Assembly: GCF_026712185.1 (NCBI RefSeq)
Contig: NZ_JAPPUX010000002.1
Location: forward strand, 372,001 to 436,000
Length of the DNA: 64,000 nucleotides
Reading direction: 5' to 3'
Source: Nocardioides pini
GTDB taxonomy: Bacteria > Actinomycetota > Actinomycetes > Propionibacteriales > Nocardioidaceae
This document shows, in pieces, positions 14,510-25,520 of the stretch (the first letter of the stretch is position 1; every line of letters starts with the position of its first letter). The notes below the pieces were generated by a model. It searched no databases. It saw only the letters and a program-made list of their open reading frames with translations, and was not told the origin of the DNA. The translations under genes were made by a program, and so were the position numbers.

Positions 14510-15337
14510 TCACGGGTCCATCGTCTCAGCCTCGCGGGCGGCCCACGTCTCGGCACAGCGCCGGGTGACGGGTCCGGGTGCGGGCAGGACGCGGTCGTCC
14601 CACCGCGCGACGGCCTGGACGTCGCGGGTCGTGGAGACCAGGAACGCCTCGCTCGCGCCGTCCCGGACGTCCGCCAGCGGCTCGTCGACCTCGACGGCGC
14701 CGCACCACTCGAGCACCAGCTCGCGGGTGATGCCGGCCAGGCAGCCCGAGGCCAGGCTCGGGGTGCGCAGCTCGCCGTCGAGGACGTAGAACACGTTGGA
14801 GCCGGTGCCCTCGCAGAGGTTGCCGGCCGTGTTGGCGAAGACCGCCTCCGTCCCCCCGCGCTCCTTGGCGTGCGCCAGCGCGACCACGTTCTCGGCGTAC
14901 GACGTGGTCTTGAGCCCGGCGGTGGCGCCGTTCTCGTTGCGCGTCCACGGGACGGTGACGACCGCCGTCTCCGGGGCCGCGTGCTCGATCGCGCTGTATG
15001 CCACGACGAGCGTCGCCGGTCCCCCACCGCGCCCGGACCCCATCGGGTGCGGTCCGGCCGTCCAGGTGACCCGCAGCCGCCCGATCGGGTCGTCGTGCGC
15101 ACCGTCGAGCACGGCCGCGACCCCACGTCGTACGTCGTCGAGGTCGGGAGCCGGCAGCCCGAGGCCGGCGGCGCTCCGCTCGAGCCGGGCGAGGTGCCGC
15201 GTGAGCGCGAAGGGCACGCCGTCCAGCGTCTTCACCGCCTCGAAGACCCCGTCCCCCACGGTGAAGCCGTGGTCGGTGACCGCGACGGCCCCCCGGGTCG
15301 GGTCGGCCAGGAGGTCACCGTCGATCCACGCGCGCAT
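14510..15337 (-). CDS. class IV aminotransferase, probable aminodeoxychorismate lyase
   Basis: 275-aa fold-type IV PLP enzyme. The PLP lysine is K143 in [10 protein letters not shown], and the N-terminal [12 protein letters not shown] and [11 protein letters not shown] / [11 protein letters not shown] blocks are typical. Size and the DHGFTVGDG block favour 4-amino-4-deoxychorismate lyase (PabC, folate synthesis), but branched-chain or D-amino-acid aminotransferase cannot be excluded. Start ATG 15337 is chosen because upstream codons run into a non-coding GC-rich region. An 8-bp palindrome (15352-15369) lies just upstream of the start. Confidence 0.8.
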   Translation of the reverse strand: MRAWIDGDLLADPTRGAVAVTDHGFTVGDGVFEAVKTLDGVPFALTRHLARLERSAAGLGLPAPDLDDVRRGVAAVLDGAHDDPIGRLRVTWTAGPHPMGSGRGGGPATLVVAYSAIEHAAPETAVVTVPWTRNENGATAGLKTTSYAENVVALAHAKERGGTEAVFANTAGNLCEGTGSNVFYVLDGELRTPSLASGCLAGITRELVLEWCGAVEVDEPLADVRDGASEAFLVSTTRDVQAVARWDDRVLPAPGPVTRRCAETWAAREAETMDP

Positions 15338-15418
15338 GGCGCCAACTCTAGGGCGCCCTCCAGGGCGCCGGGCGGGGGCCAGTGGGACGGGTGGGACACC
15401 CTGGTCAGGGGGGCGATT

Positions 15419-15447
15419 TTGGCGCCGCGTCGGCCATGGGCTACTGT
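15419..15447 (+). promoter_or_regulatory. promoter of the tRNA operon
   Basis: -35 TTGGCG at 15419-15424, a 17-bp spacer, then -10 TACTGT at 15442-15447, 41 bp before the tRNA-Gly gene. The spacing and -10 fit a housekeeping sigma promoter. Confidence 0.6.
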
Positions 15448-15488
15448 TCCACTCGCACTCAGGGCCGGTGAAACGGCCAGGGATGCAG

Positions 15489-15561
15489 GCGGACATAGCT
15501 CAGTTGGTAGAGCGCAACCTTGCCAAGGTTGAGGTCGCGAGTTCGAGTCTCGTTGTCCGCT
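15489..15561 (+). tRNA. tRNA-Gly (GCC)
   Basis: Acceptor GCGGACA pairs with TGTCCGC; the D arm is GCTC...GAGC; the anticodon loop reads CTTGCCAAG with anticodon GCC; the T arm is GCGAG-TTCGAGT-CTCGT. The discriminator is U, as usual for tRNA-Gly. CCA is not encoded. First gene of a three-tRNA operon. Confidence 0.97.
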
Positions 15562-15597
15562 CGGAAGGTCTCCCCCGTTCATTTCCGGAACCTCCAC

Positions 15598-15668
15598 GGT
15601 GGGTTGGCCGAGAGGCGAGGCAACGGACTGCAAATCCGTCTACACGGGTTCAAATCCCGTACCCACCT
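15598..15668 (+). tRNA. tRNA-Cys (GCA)
   Basis: Acceptor GGTGGGT pairs with ACCCACC; the anticodon loop ACTGCAAAT gives GCA; the T arm is ACGGG-TTCAAAT-CCCGT. CCA is not encoded. The gap to tRNA-Gly is 36 bp. Confidence 0.97.
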
Positions 15669-15689
15669 CGCAGTGACAACTCAAGACTT

Positions 15690-15764
15690 GGGCGATTGGC
15701 GCAGCGGTAGCGCGCTTCCTTGACACGGAAGAGGTCACTGGTTCAAACCCAGTATCGCCCACCA
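15690..15764 (+). tRNA. tRNA-Val (GAC)
   Basis: Acceptor GGGCGAT pairs with ATCGCCC; the anticodon loop CTTGACACG gives GAC; the T arm is ACTGG-TTCAAAC-CCAGT. The discriminator A is followed by an encoded CCA (15762-15764). Its 3' end is the left part of a duplicated block (see the repeat entries). Confidence 0.97.
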
Positions 15765-15820
15765 GCACGACGAGAGGCCGGCTTCCATCGGAAGCCGGCC
15801 TCTCGTGCATCTCGGGTCAC
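15759..15820. repeat. left copy of duplicated tRNA-tail/terminator block
   Basis: Starts with CCACCAGC, the 3' end of tRNA-Val including CCA, then an arm shared with the right copy (15765-15783), a diverged loop, and 26 identical bases at 15795-15820 matching 17146-17171. The shared right part also covers the end of the katE reading frame in the other copy. The pair brackets the SGNH hydrolase gene. Confidence 0.8.
15771..15805 (+). terminator. terminator of the tRNA operon
   Basis: A perfect 16-bp stem (15771-15786 with 15790-15805) closed by a 3-nt loop ATC, 6 bp after tRNA-Val. It is symmetric and could stop transcription from both strands. A second, diverged copy lies at 17122-17156 beside katE. 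Confidence 0.85.
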
Positions 15821-15922
15821 CCACGACGACCTCGTGAGGCCGAGCGTCCCCCGGCATGGGGCTGCCGAGATCGAGCGCGGCTGCTCCGCCAGCCAGCGCG
15901 TCTCACCCAACGCGCAGCGGGG

Positions 15923-16996
15923 TCAGCTCCTGACGCGTACTTTCACCCACACAGACACCCCGGCAGCGTTCACCGACCGCACCGAGCACGTCGCCGCCCT
16001 CGCGCGCAGCACGGCACGCCGACCCGTCGACGTCTTCGCCACCCGGCCACACCTGATGACGTAGTGCTCGACCTGCGTGCCTGCCCGCCAGGTCACCACG
16101 ATCCGCCTCGGTGCGGTCCGAACCGCTCGCACCTTGCGAGGCGCGCCAGCAACCGGCATCGCGGCTGGCGTGCTCGGCGTGGCGTCCGGCGGAGTTGGGG
16201 CGGGCGCAGGTTGTGTCGGAGCAGGGACGGGCGCGGGACCAGTGGTCGGCCCAAGCGTGGGAATTGGCGTCGGAACAGGAGCAGCAATCAGCGAAGCGAT
16301 CGCGTCGGCGTACGACGCGCCCAGCTTCTCCTCGCCTGGCCGGGACGGGTGAGCGAAGTCCCACGTGTCGACGCCCTCGACGAAGACCGGCACCGAGGCC
16401 GCGACGACCCGAGACTCGTCCGTCGACAACTCGGCGGCGAGCCCCGGGAGCACATCGTTGTAGGCCCCCGCGTCACCGATCCACTCCTGCGGCACCCCAC
16501 CCAGCACCACGTCGACATCCGGCTTCACCGCGCGGGCCTGGGCAACGAATCGACGCAATTGATCCGACATCCGCTGAGCGCTCATCTGCGCCCACGCGAT
16601 GTCATTGATGCCGAGCGCCTCGACGATCACGTCAGGGTCGTGAGCCGCGACAAGGTCGCCGATGGCCGGCGACCGGTCATCGGGGAAGTCGAGTGGTTGC
16701 CACATCGCTTGCCCCCAGCGTGCGGCGTGATCCTGGTCGAAGTTCGGGTCGGCGTAGGAGCCGCCCCACGCGTCGGCGTCGAGGTAGGTGCCGCGCCGCG
16801 GTCCGACGAAATCAACGCTCCCGGCGGCGAGCCGCTGCCAAGCGAAGTAGCGCCACGAGTAGTCGCCGTCGCGGCCCTGGGTGACCGAATCACCGACGAT
16901 GAGGACACGAGAAGGCGCCGGTGTAGCGTGCGCGGGTAGAGCAGGCAGGAGCGGCGACGCGACGAGAGCGGCCACGGCGGCCGTCATGAACTTCAT
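15923..16996 (-). CDS. secreted SGNH/GDSL hydrolase with C-terminal Fn3-like domain
   Basis: 357 aa. A signal peptide (MKFMTAAVAALVASPLLPAL, then AHA) precedes an SGNH domain with nucleophile block VGDSVTQG, block III Asn in GINDIAW and catalytic D-x-x-H in WDFAHPS. A proline/threonine-rich linker follows, then about 75 residues resembling a fibronectin type III or Ig-like domain. Probably an esterase or lipase acting outside the cell; the substrate is unknown. ATG 16996 is chosen for the signal peptide; a GGGGGAT site lies upstream. Base composition looks less GC-rich than its neighbours, and the gene is flanked by the duplicated terminator blocks, which suggests acquisition. Confidence 0.88.
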   Translation of the reverse strand: MKFMTAAVAALVASPLLPALPAHATPAPSRVLIVGDSVTQGRDGDYSWRYFAWQRLAAGSVDFVGPRRGTYLDADAWGGSYADPNFDQDHAARWGQAMWQPLDFPDDRSPAIGDLVAAHDPDVIVEALGINDIAWAQMSAQRMSDQLRRFVAQARAVKPDVDVVLGGVPQEWIGDAGAYNDVLPGLAAELSTDESRVVAASVPVFVEGVDTWDFAHPSRPGEEKLGASYADAIASLIAAPVPTPIPTLGPTTGPAPVPAPTQPAPAPTPPDATPSTPAAMPVAGAPRKVRAVRTAPRRIVVTWRAGTQVEHYVIRCGRVAKTSTGRRAVLRARAATCSVRSVNAAGVSVWVKVRVRS

Positions 16997-17104
16997 CACG
17001 CAGATCCCCCGATCTTGTGCCGCCGATGCTAGGTCAAGATCTCGAGCTGGACCGCATCGCCGTGCCCAACCTCCGCCGGGCGAGGTCACAGATACACGTC
17101 GGTG

Positions 17105-17167
17105 CCACCAGCTCCGGCACGACGAGAGGCCGGCTCCCACCAGGTCCGGCCTCTCGTGCATCTCGGG

Positions 17168-17171
<4 letters not shown>
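17105..17171. repeat. right copy of duplicated tRNA-tail/terminator block
   Basis: CCACCAGC at 17105-17112 repeats the tRNA-Val tail, 4 extra bases follow (TCCG), then the 19-nt arm at 17117-17135, a different loop, and the 26-nt identical segment ending at 17171 inside the last codon of katE. Here the hairpin has an 11-bp stem and serves as the katE terminator. The extra bases after the tRNA-like tail show that this copy has drifted. Confidence 0.75.
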
Positions 17172-19447
<2,276 letters not shown>

Positions 19448-19580
19448 GCGGGCTCCTCGAGATGGGGTGCGGGAGGCCCCCGTACCCGCACCGCCCGCGG
19501 CGATGCGCCCGCGCCGAGCCCCGGAGGACCCGCGCGCAGCGCCCCGCGCGGGGCCCGCGACCTGGCGTCAGCCGCCACGG

Positions 19581-21266
19581 TCACTTCCCGCGCGGCACCG
19601 TCACCTCCGTGCGGGACACGGCGGCCTGGACGACGTCGGTGCCGGCATAGCGCACGACCACGGGCTTCGTGCCCGGCCGGACGTCCCGGACCACGAGGCG
19701 CGCCCGGCCGTCGACGACCTGGCCCTCGACCGTGCGCCCTCCGACGCTGACGGAGATCGCCCCGGCCGGCTTCGGGGCTCCGACGGCCTTGACGCGGACG
19801 TCGACGACGACCCGTCGACGCGTGGCCTCGGGCCGGACCCGCACCGTCGGGACGGTCGTGACCGCAGGGACGGCAAGGGTCTCCGTCGTGGCGCTGAAGT
19901 TGCGCCGGTTCCACGTGACCTCGACGGACAGGGCGTGGCCCATGTCCCCGCGACGGACCGTGTAGGTGGGGCGCGTCGCCTTGGCGATGCGTCGACCGTC
20001 GCGCAGCCAGCGGTAGGTGGGCGAGGCGTCACTCGGCTTGGCGCTGCCGGGTCGCACCACGAGACGGCTGCCGACCTGCGTGGCGCCCTTGACCCGCGAC
20101 GCGCGGGTGAGCGTGACCGGCTTGGCGAGGACGGGTGCGGTCTCCGGCGCGGTCGACCTCGACTTCTTGTAGCCCTTCGAGCTCGCCGTGACGCGTGCGC
20201 TGATCTTCTTCCCGATCTCGTCCCGGGTGAGGGTCAGCGTCGAGCCGGTCGCGCCGGGCAGCGGGGCGCCGTCGGCGTACCACTGGGTCTTGGCCTTCGC
20301 GGGTTGCGGGGCCCACCCCGTCGGGGTCAGCGAGAGCGTGGTGCCGACCTCGGGGGTGCCCTGGATCGTCGGCAGCTGGGTCTTCTGGAAGGTGCCGGGC
20401 GCCACGGGGGCGGTGGCGAGCGCGGCCTCACCCGGGGTGTAGCCGCTCAGCTGGGCCGTCACCTCGGCGGTCAGGGCCTTGCCCTTCACGTCGGGCGTGG
20501 GCACGTAGCTCGGGCCGGTGGCGCCAGGGATCTCCGCGCCGTCCGCGAGCCAGCGGTACGTGATGCTGGTGGGCGCCGGGGACCACGCGCCGGCCGCGAC
20601 CTCGAGTGGTGCGCCGACCATGGGCGAACCGGCGATGGTGGGGGGCGACGTCGGCTGCACCACGCGGTCGTTGAAGTGGATGAACCCGCTCGGCCAGCCG
20701 CCGCCGGTCTTGGTGATGCGGCGCCAGTAGAAGTCGCCACCCCAGTAGTCCTCGGAGACGATGATCTCCGTCTCGGAGACGACCTGCTCCACGTAGGCGA
20801 CGTGGCCGGCCGAGCCCGCCGGCGTCACGTGGGGCTTGTACCAGGCGATCGAGCCGACAGTGGGGACCTGGTCGGTGATCGAGGCCATCGCCACGCCCCA
20901 GTTCGAGGCGTTGCCGCTGCCCTCCCACGGCCGGACGTCCGGCATGCCCGACTGGATGAGCCGGTACGCCACGTAGTTGGTGCAGTTGTGCCCCGCGTAC
21001 ATCCGCCAGTACATCGTCGAGGAGGCCTGCCGGTAGCCGCCGTCGCCGTAGCCGGCGGCCGCGCAGCCCTGGTAACCGGTGCACAGGTAGGTCGAGGACG
21101 CGAGACTGATGCGACCGGCCGTGGTGGGCACCACCAGCAGGACGAGGGCGAGCAGCCCGGTGAGCAGCGTCGCCGTGCGGGTCGCACGTCGTACGACCTG
21201 TCGGAGGGCTGACGGGGGCGCGAGTCGCTCCTGTGACGAGTGTGGCGAATGTGACTGCTGGTGCAC
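19581..21266 (-). CDS. secreted CHAP-domain protein with Ig-like repeats
   Basis: 561 aa. A signal or membrane segment (about 30-50) leads into a CHAP amidase/endopeptidase domain with catalytic Cys95 in AGHNCTNYVAYRL and His155 in SAGHVAYVEQV. Three homologous repeats of about 85-90 residues follow (each with a YRWL/TQWYADG core, G-A-T-G turn and alternating strands), then a fourth Ig-like module. Expected to cleave peptidoglycan peptides or act as a wall-bound protein. GTG 21266 lacks a strong ribosome site; an internal start before the hydrophobic segment is possible. The long 5' region contains a structured element. Confidence 0.9.
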   Translation of the reverse strand: MHQQSHSPHSSQERLAPPSALRQVVRRATRTATLLTGLLALVLLVVPTTAGRISLASSTYLCTGYQGCAAAGYGDGGYRQASSTMYWRMYAGHNCTNYVAYRLIQSGMPDVRPWEGSGNASNWGVAMASITDQVPTVGSIAWYKPHVTPAGSAGHVAYVEQVVSETEIIVSEDYWGGDFYWRRITKTGGGWPSGFIHFNDRVVQPTSPPTIAGSPMVGAPLEVAAGAWSPAPTSITYRWLADGAEIPGATGPSYVPTPDVKGKALTAEVTAQLSGYTPGEAALATAPVAPGTFQKTQLPTIQGTPEVGTTLSLTPTGWAPQPAKAKTQWYADGAPLPGATGSTLTLTRDEIGKKISARVTASSKGYKKSRSTAPETAPVLAKPVTLTRASRVKGATQVGSRLVVRPGSAKPSDASPTYRWLRDGRRIAKATRPTYTVRRGDMGHALSVEVTWNRRNFSATTETLAVPAVTTVPTVRVRPEATRRRVVVDVRVKAVGAPKPAGAISVSVGGRTVEGQVVDGRARLVVRDVRPGTKPVVVRYAGTDVVQAAVSRTEVTVPRGK

Positions 21267-21337
21267 GAGAAGCGATCGTATGAGTCAAAAGTCAAGGCCG
21301 CCACGCCGATGGACAAAGATCAAACGTGTAATTCTCT

Positions 21338-21439
21338 CCGGCAGGCTCGGGGTGTGACCGCGGTCTCGTCCGCCTGCGTGCCGTCACCGCCGTAGGGGTG
21401 GGCCGATGTATCAAGGATCCCCTGACGCGCACCTGCCGG
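21338..21439 (-). other. candidate structured 5' leader of the CHAP gene
   Basis: A 102-nt stretch is closed by a perfect 8-bp stem (21338-21345 with 21432-21439; CCGGCAGG/CCTGCCGG). An inner GTGAC/GTCAC helix and G-rich/C-rich segments suggest a multibranch fold. It lies about 70 nt upstream of the CHAP start. Actinobacterial wall-hydrolase genes often carry c-di-AMP riboswitches, but I do not see the conserved blocks of that class. The whole gap 21267-21579 contains no other gene. Confidence 0.35.
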
Positions 21440-21468
21440 ACAGATCGAGTGCGTGGGGCCTCGGTCGA

Positions 21469-21509
21469 GGCCCTGCCGGCCCGTGCTGTGACGCGGCGCC
21501 GGCAGGGCC
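21469..21509. terminator. GC hairpin in the CHAP/sulfatase gap
   Basis: 12-bp perfect stem (21469-21480 with 21498-21509) and a 17-nt loop. With 21529-21559 it gives two successive hairpins downstream of the sulfatase gene. Confidence 0.45.
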
Positions 21510-21528
21510 GTCCTCGGACAGACGCGAA

Positions 21529-21559
21529 CGGGCGACCACACCCCCGTGGTGGTCGCCCG
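21529..21559 (-). terminator. terminator of the sulfatase gene
   Basis: 11-bp stem (21529-21539 with 21549-21559, CGGGCGACCAC/GTGGTCGCCCG) and a 9-nt loop, 20 bp past the sulfatase stop. Confidence 0.7.
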
Positions 21560-21579
21560 CTGCCCTCACGGCGTCGGCG

Positions 21580-23199
21580 CTACTCCTCCGGGAGGCCGTG
21601 CCCGCGGGCCGCGTAGAGCGCGAGGACCGTCTCGCGCGGGATGACCCCGCAGCGGTCCGCCCAGGCCTGCCAGGCGTCAGCCAGGGTCACCACGAGGTCC
21701 GGGTGCACCGACGCCAGGTCGTCGAGCTCCGTGCGGTCGGCCTCGATGTCGTAGAGCTCCCACGGGCCACGGTGCGTGCGGACCAGCTTCCAGCGGCCAC
21801 GGCGTACGGCGCAGTTCCCCTCGTGCTCCCAGAAGAGCTCGCGCTCACCCTCCTCCCGGGCGCCGCGCAGGGCGGACAGCAGGCTCACGCCCTCCACCGG
21901 CGGCACGTCGCGGCCGTTGCGCTGCGTCGGGTAGCCGGCGCGCGCCGCGTCGGCGATGGTGGGCAGCACGTCGACGAGCTGGCTGGGGACGCGGCACAGC
22001 GAGCCGTCGGTCGGCAGCCCGGCCGGCCAGTGCGCGATGAACGGGGTCGAGATCCCACCCTCGTGCACCCAGTGCTTGTACTCCCGGAACGGTGTGTTGG
22101 AGAGGTTCGCCCACGACCGGCCGTAGGACATGTACGTCGACTCGGGGCCGGGGCGCAGCGACGGGTCGTTGCCCGGCACCACCGGGTCGCCCTCGCGCGT
22201 CGTCTCCTGCAACGGCACGAAGGCCGTCACGAACTCGCGGGCCCCCTCCCCCGGCGGCATCTCCTCGGCGCACCCGCCGTTGTCGGAGAGGAACACCACG
22301 AGCGTGTTGTCGAGGCGGCCGGTGGCCTCGAGCTGGTCGAGGACCCGCCCGATGCCCTGGTCCATCCGGTCGACCTGGGCGGCGTACGTCGCCATGCGGG
22401 AGGCCTCCCACTCGCGGTCGACGACCTCCTCCCACGCCGGGACGCGGTCGTCGCGAGGCGTGAGCGGCCACGTCGGGTCGATGATCCCCTCCTTGACGAG
22501 GCGCTCGAGCCGCTCCTCGCGGAGCTGGTCCCAGCCCGCGTCGAAGCGGCCGGCGTAGGACGCGATGTCCTCCTCGTGCGCGTGGAGGGGCCAGTGCGGC
22601 GCGGTGTAGGAGAGGAAGAGGAAGAAGGGGTCGTCGCCGCGCTCCTCCTCGTGCTCGGCGAGGAACTCCACCGCGGTGTCGGAGATGGCGTCGGTGTAGA
22701 ACCAGCCGGCCTGCTCCGCCTCGTGCTCGATGTTGGTCTCCTGCCGCACGAGGGTGCGCGGGCGGTAGAACGACCCCGCCCCCTCGAGCGTGCCGAAGAA
22801 GCGGTCGAAGCCGCGACGCGTGGGCCACGCCGGGTTGGGCTCGTCCATGTCGACGGCGAGGTGCCACTTGCCCGAGAGGTAGGTGGCGTAGCCGGCCTCG
22901 CGGCACACCTCGGCCACCGTGGCGCACTCCTCGCTGAGGTCGCCCGGGTAGCCGTCGGGGGCGTCGTCGAAGTTGAGGATGCCGATCCCCACCTGGTGCG
23001 GGTGCAGCCCGGTCATGAGCGACGCACGCGACGGGCTGCAGCGGGCGGTGTTGTAGAACTGCGTCATCCGGACGCCGCCCGCGGCCAGGCGGTCGAGCGA
23101 CGGCGTGCGGATCTCCCCGCCGTAGGAGGCGATGTCGGAGAAGCCCATGTCGTCGGCCAGGATCAGGAGGACGTCGGGGCGGCCGTCGGGCGCGCTCAT
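21580..23199 (-). CDS. arylsulfatase-family sulfatase
   Basis: 539-aa alkaline-phosphatase-fold sulfatase. Cys54 in CSPSRASLMTG is the type I C-x-P-S-R site that must be converted to formylglycine; the metal-binding DD at 16-17 (ILADDMGF) and later DNGG (FLSDNGG) are present. No signal peptide, so it is probably cytoplasmic, acting on a substrate brought in by the adjacent transporter. ATG 23199 overlaps the transporter stop by 4 bp. The formylglycine-generating enzyme is not in this window. Confidence 0.93.
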   Translation of the reverse strand: MSAPDGRPDVLLILADDMGFSDIASYGGEIRTPSLDRLAAGGVRMTQFYNTARCSPSRASLMTGLHPHQVGIGILNFDDAPDGYPGDLSEECATVAEVCREAGYATYLSGKWHLAVDMDEPNPAWPTRRGFDRFFGTLEGAGSFYRPRTLVRQETNIEHEAEQAGWFYTDAISDTAVEFLAEHEEERGDDPFFLFLSYTAPHWPLHAHEEDIASYAGRFDAGWDQLREERLERLVKEGIIDPTWPLTPRDDRVPAWEEVVDREWEASRMATYAAQVDRMDQGIGRVLDQLEATGRLDNTLVVFLSDNGGCAEEMPPGEGAREFVTAFVPLQETTREGDPVVPGNDPSLRPGPESTYMSYGRSWANLSNTPFREYKHWVHEGGISTPFIAHWPAGLPTDGSLCRVPSQLVDVLPTIADAARAGYPTQRNGRDVPPVEGVSLLSALRGAREEGERELFWEHEGNCAVRRGRWKLVRTHRGPWELYDIEADRTELDDLASVHPDLVVTLADAWQAWADRCGVIPRETVLALYAARGHGLPEE

Positions 23200-24575
23200 C
23201 GCCGCGCTCCCGACCCGGTGAGGGCCTGCTCGCGCGTGGTGTCGTACGCCGTCGCGTCACGCAGGTCGCGGCGGTGGGTCTCGGGCAGGAAGAACACCGA
23301 CACGAGCGAGATCGCGGCCATCGCCATCACGTAGACCGCCACCGGCCACACCGAGCCGCTCCACGCGCTGACCAGCGAGGTGCCGATGAGCGGCGCGACG
23401 GCGCCGGTCGGGATGACGCCGATCTGGTAGACCGCGCTCATCCCGGAGTAGCGCACGCGGGTGGGGAACACCTCGGCGAACATCGCGCCCTCGGGTCCGA
23501 ACATGATGCAGGCGGCCAGGCCCCACCCGACGACGACGCCGAGGGTGATCAGCACGGCGTTCTCGGTGTTGACCAGCGCGAAGATCGGCACGGCGCTCAC
23601 CAGGGCCAGCCCCGCGCCGCTGGCGAAGACGGGACGGCGGCCGAAGCGGTCGGAGAGACGGCCCGAGACCAGGATCGCGACGAAGCCCACGACGGAGGCG
23701 ACCAGCAGGGCATCGAGCACCACCGAGGCGGCGAGGCCGAGCACGGTCACGGTGTAGGTGACGAGGAAGGCGTTGTAGATGTTGAACGTGACGCTCTCGC
23801 TGACCCGCGCCCCCATCGCCAGCAGGGTGACCTTGGGGTGGTTGCGGAACACCTCGACGAGCGGGAGCGAGGCCGTGGCGTCGGCCTCCTCGATCTCCTT
23901 GAACGCCGGCGGCTCGTCGATCCTGAGCCGGACCACCAGCCCGACGACGACCAGCACGATCGAGACGAGGAACGGCACGCGCCAGCCCCACGACTCGAAC
24001 GCCTCCTCGGGCAGCCGCGTCACCGCGGTCACCGCGAGGGTCGAGCTCAGCAGGCCGATCGGCACGCCGAGCTGGGGCCAGGACGAGAACCAGCCGCGAC
24101 GGTCGTCCGGCGCGTGCTCGACGCACAGCAGGACGGCGCCGCCCCACTCGCCACCGAGCCCGATGCCCTGCAGCATCCGCAGGGCGAGCAGCAGCATGGG
24201 CGCCGCGACGCCGATCGAGGCGTAGGTGGGCAGCAGGCCCATCGCGAAGGTCGACAGGCCCATGATGAGCATGGTCAGCACGAGCATCCGCTTGCGCCCG
24301 ATGCGGTCGCCGAAGTGGCCGAAGATGAAGCCGCCGAGCGGGCGCGTGACGAAGCCGGCGGCGAAGGTCGCGAAGGAGATCATGGTGCCGACCAGCGGGT
24401 CGAAGGTCGGGAAGAACTGGCTGTTGAAGACCAGCGCGGCCATCGTCCCGTAGAGGAAGAAGTCGTACCACTCGACCACCGAGCCCAGCAGGCTCGCGCC
24501 GGCCACCCGGCGGATCTCGGCCTCGTCCCGTGCGGAGTCCGGTCCGGCAGGGGCCGTCGTGTCCGGCTGCGACAT
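23196..24575 (-). CDS. MHS-family MFS transporter
   Basis: 459 aa with twelve predicted membrane segments. The N-terminal VVEWYDFFLYG block, the RPLGGFIFGHFGDRIGRKRML loop and the GLGGEWGGAVLL segment identify the metabolite:H+ symporter group (shikimate, betaine, proline and related acids). ATG 24575 has AAGGAG upstream. Coupling to a sulfatase suggests a sulfated or sulfonated organic substrate; that is inference. It diverges from the IclR regulator across a 136-bp region with repeats. Confidence 0.92.
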   Translation of the reverse strand: MSQPDTTAPAGPDSARDEAEIRRVAGASLLGSVVEWYDFFLYGTMAALVFNSQFFPTFDPLVGTMISFATFAAGFVTRPLGGFIFGHFGDRIGRKRMLVLTMLIMGLSTFAMGLLPTYASIGVAAPMLLLALRMLQGIGLGGEWGGAVLLCVEHAPDDRRGWFSSWPQLGVPIGLLSSTLAVTAVTRLPEEAFESWGWRVPFLVSIVLVVVGLVVRLRIDEPPAFKEIEEADATASLPLVEVFRNHPKVTLLAMGARVSESVTFNIYNAFLVTYTVTVLGLAASVVLDALLVASVVGFVAILVSGRLSDRFGRRPVFASGAGLALVSAVPIFALVNTENAVLITLGVVVGWGLAACIMFGPEGAMFAEVFPTRVRYSGMSAVYQIGVIPTGAVAPLIGTSLVSAWSGSVWPVAVYVMAMAAISLVSVFFLPETHRRDLRDATAYDTTREQALTGSGARR

Positions 24576-24592
24576 GTCATCTCCTTGCGTTG

Positions 24593-24631
24593 TGTCCCGA
24601 TCCGTGGGACAGTGCTCCCCTCAGTGGGACA
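24593..24631. promoter_or_regulatory. probable IclR operator between the MHS and iclR genes
   Basis: TGTCCC-N7-GGGACA at 24593-24611, plus a second GTGGGACA at 24624-24631, 20 bp after the first (about two helix turns). A further pair of 12-bp direct repeats AGGAGTGCCTGC lies at 24669-24680 and 24700-24711, the second just before the iclR start. The layout suits binding by a dimer of dimers. Confidence 0.5.
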
Positions 24632-24711
24632 CCGCGGACAGTGTTTGCGCGCCTGAGGGCAGGTGTCAAGGAGTGCCTGCCATCCCCTGTCACCGACCGA
24701 GGAGTGCCTGC

Positions 24712-25503
24712 GTGGACCTGTCACCCGTCCCGGCGAGTCGTGGGGAGGAGCGCGGGTCGCTGCGTCGCGCGGTCGCCGTCCTCGACCTGCTCGCCGCCGA
24801 GACCGCCCCGCCGAGCGTGCGCACGATCGCCGAGCGCACCGGGCTGTCCAAGTCGGCCGTCCAGCGGATCCTGGTGGAGCTGGAGGCCGTCGACCTCGCG
24901 GTGCGGGACCCGGCGACCCGGCGCTTCGGCCTCGGTCCGCGCACCCTCGCGCTGGGATCGGCGTACCAGCGCGGGCTCAGCCTGCACGCCGCGGCGATCG
25001 GCCCGATGACCGACCTCGCCGCAGAGGTGGGCGAGACCGTGGGCCTGTCCGTGGGGCACGGCGACCGGCTGGTCCACGTCGAGCAGGTCGAGCCCGAGCG
25101 CCGCCTCAGCGCACGCTTCCACGTGGGCCGCCCCCTGCCGCTGTGGTTCGGCGCCCCGGCCCGCCTGCTGCTCGCCGCGCGCCCCGACGAGGAGATCGTG
25201 CGCGTCCTCGACGACCGCGAGCACACCGACATCGCGCCGGTGAACCCTCCCGCGCCGGACGAGCTGCGCCGCCAGGTCGAGGAGGTGCGGCGGACGGGCC
25301 ACGCGCGGGCGTTCGAGGAGACCATCGAGGGCGTGCACACCATGTCGGCGGCGGTGCACGGTGCCGACGGGGCGCTGGCCGCGGTGCTCTCGATCACCGC
25401 CCCGTCCGAGCGGCTGCCCGCCGACCGGATGGACGAGCTGCTGCCGCTGCTCCGGGACGCGGCGGCCCGGATCTCCGGGCGCCTCGGCCACCGGCCGTCC
25501 TGA
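24712..25503 (+). CDS. IclR-family transcriptional regulator
   Basis: 263 aa. The N-terminal winged HTH (SVRTIAERTGLSKSAVQRILVELE, about residues 34-58) is followed by the effector domain (ALGSAYQRGLSL to LSITAPSERL). GTG 24712 is preceded by GAGGAG; upstream in-frame codons do not look coding. It divergently faces the MHS transporter-sulfatase operon, which it most likely controls in response to the transported acid. Confidence 0.92.
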   Translation: MDLSPVPASRGEERGSLRRAVAVLDLLAAETAPPSVRTIAERTGLSKSAVQRILVELEAVDLAVRDPATRRFGLGPRTLALGSAYQRGLSLHAAAIGPMTDLAAEVGETVGLSVGHGDRLVHVEQVEPERRLSARFHVGRPLPLWFGAPARLLLAARPDEEIVRVLDDREHTDIAPVNPPAPDELRRQVEEVRRTGHARAFEETIEGVHTMSAAVHGADGALAAVLSITAPSERLPADRMDELLPLLRDAAARISGRLGHRPS

Positions 25504-25520
25504 CCGGGACAGCAAAGGGG

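Noticed and set aside
21338..21439. c-di-AMP (ydaO-type) riboswitch before the CHAP gene
   Set aside because: Position fits, but the conserved blocks of that class could not be found; kept only as an unassigned structured leader.
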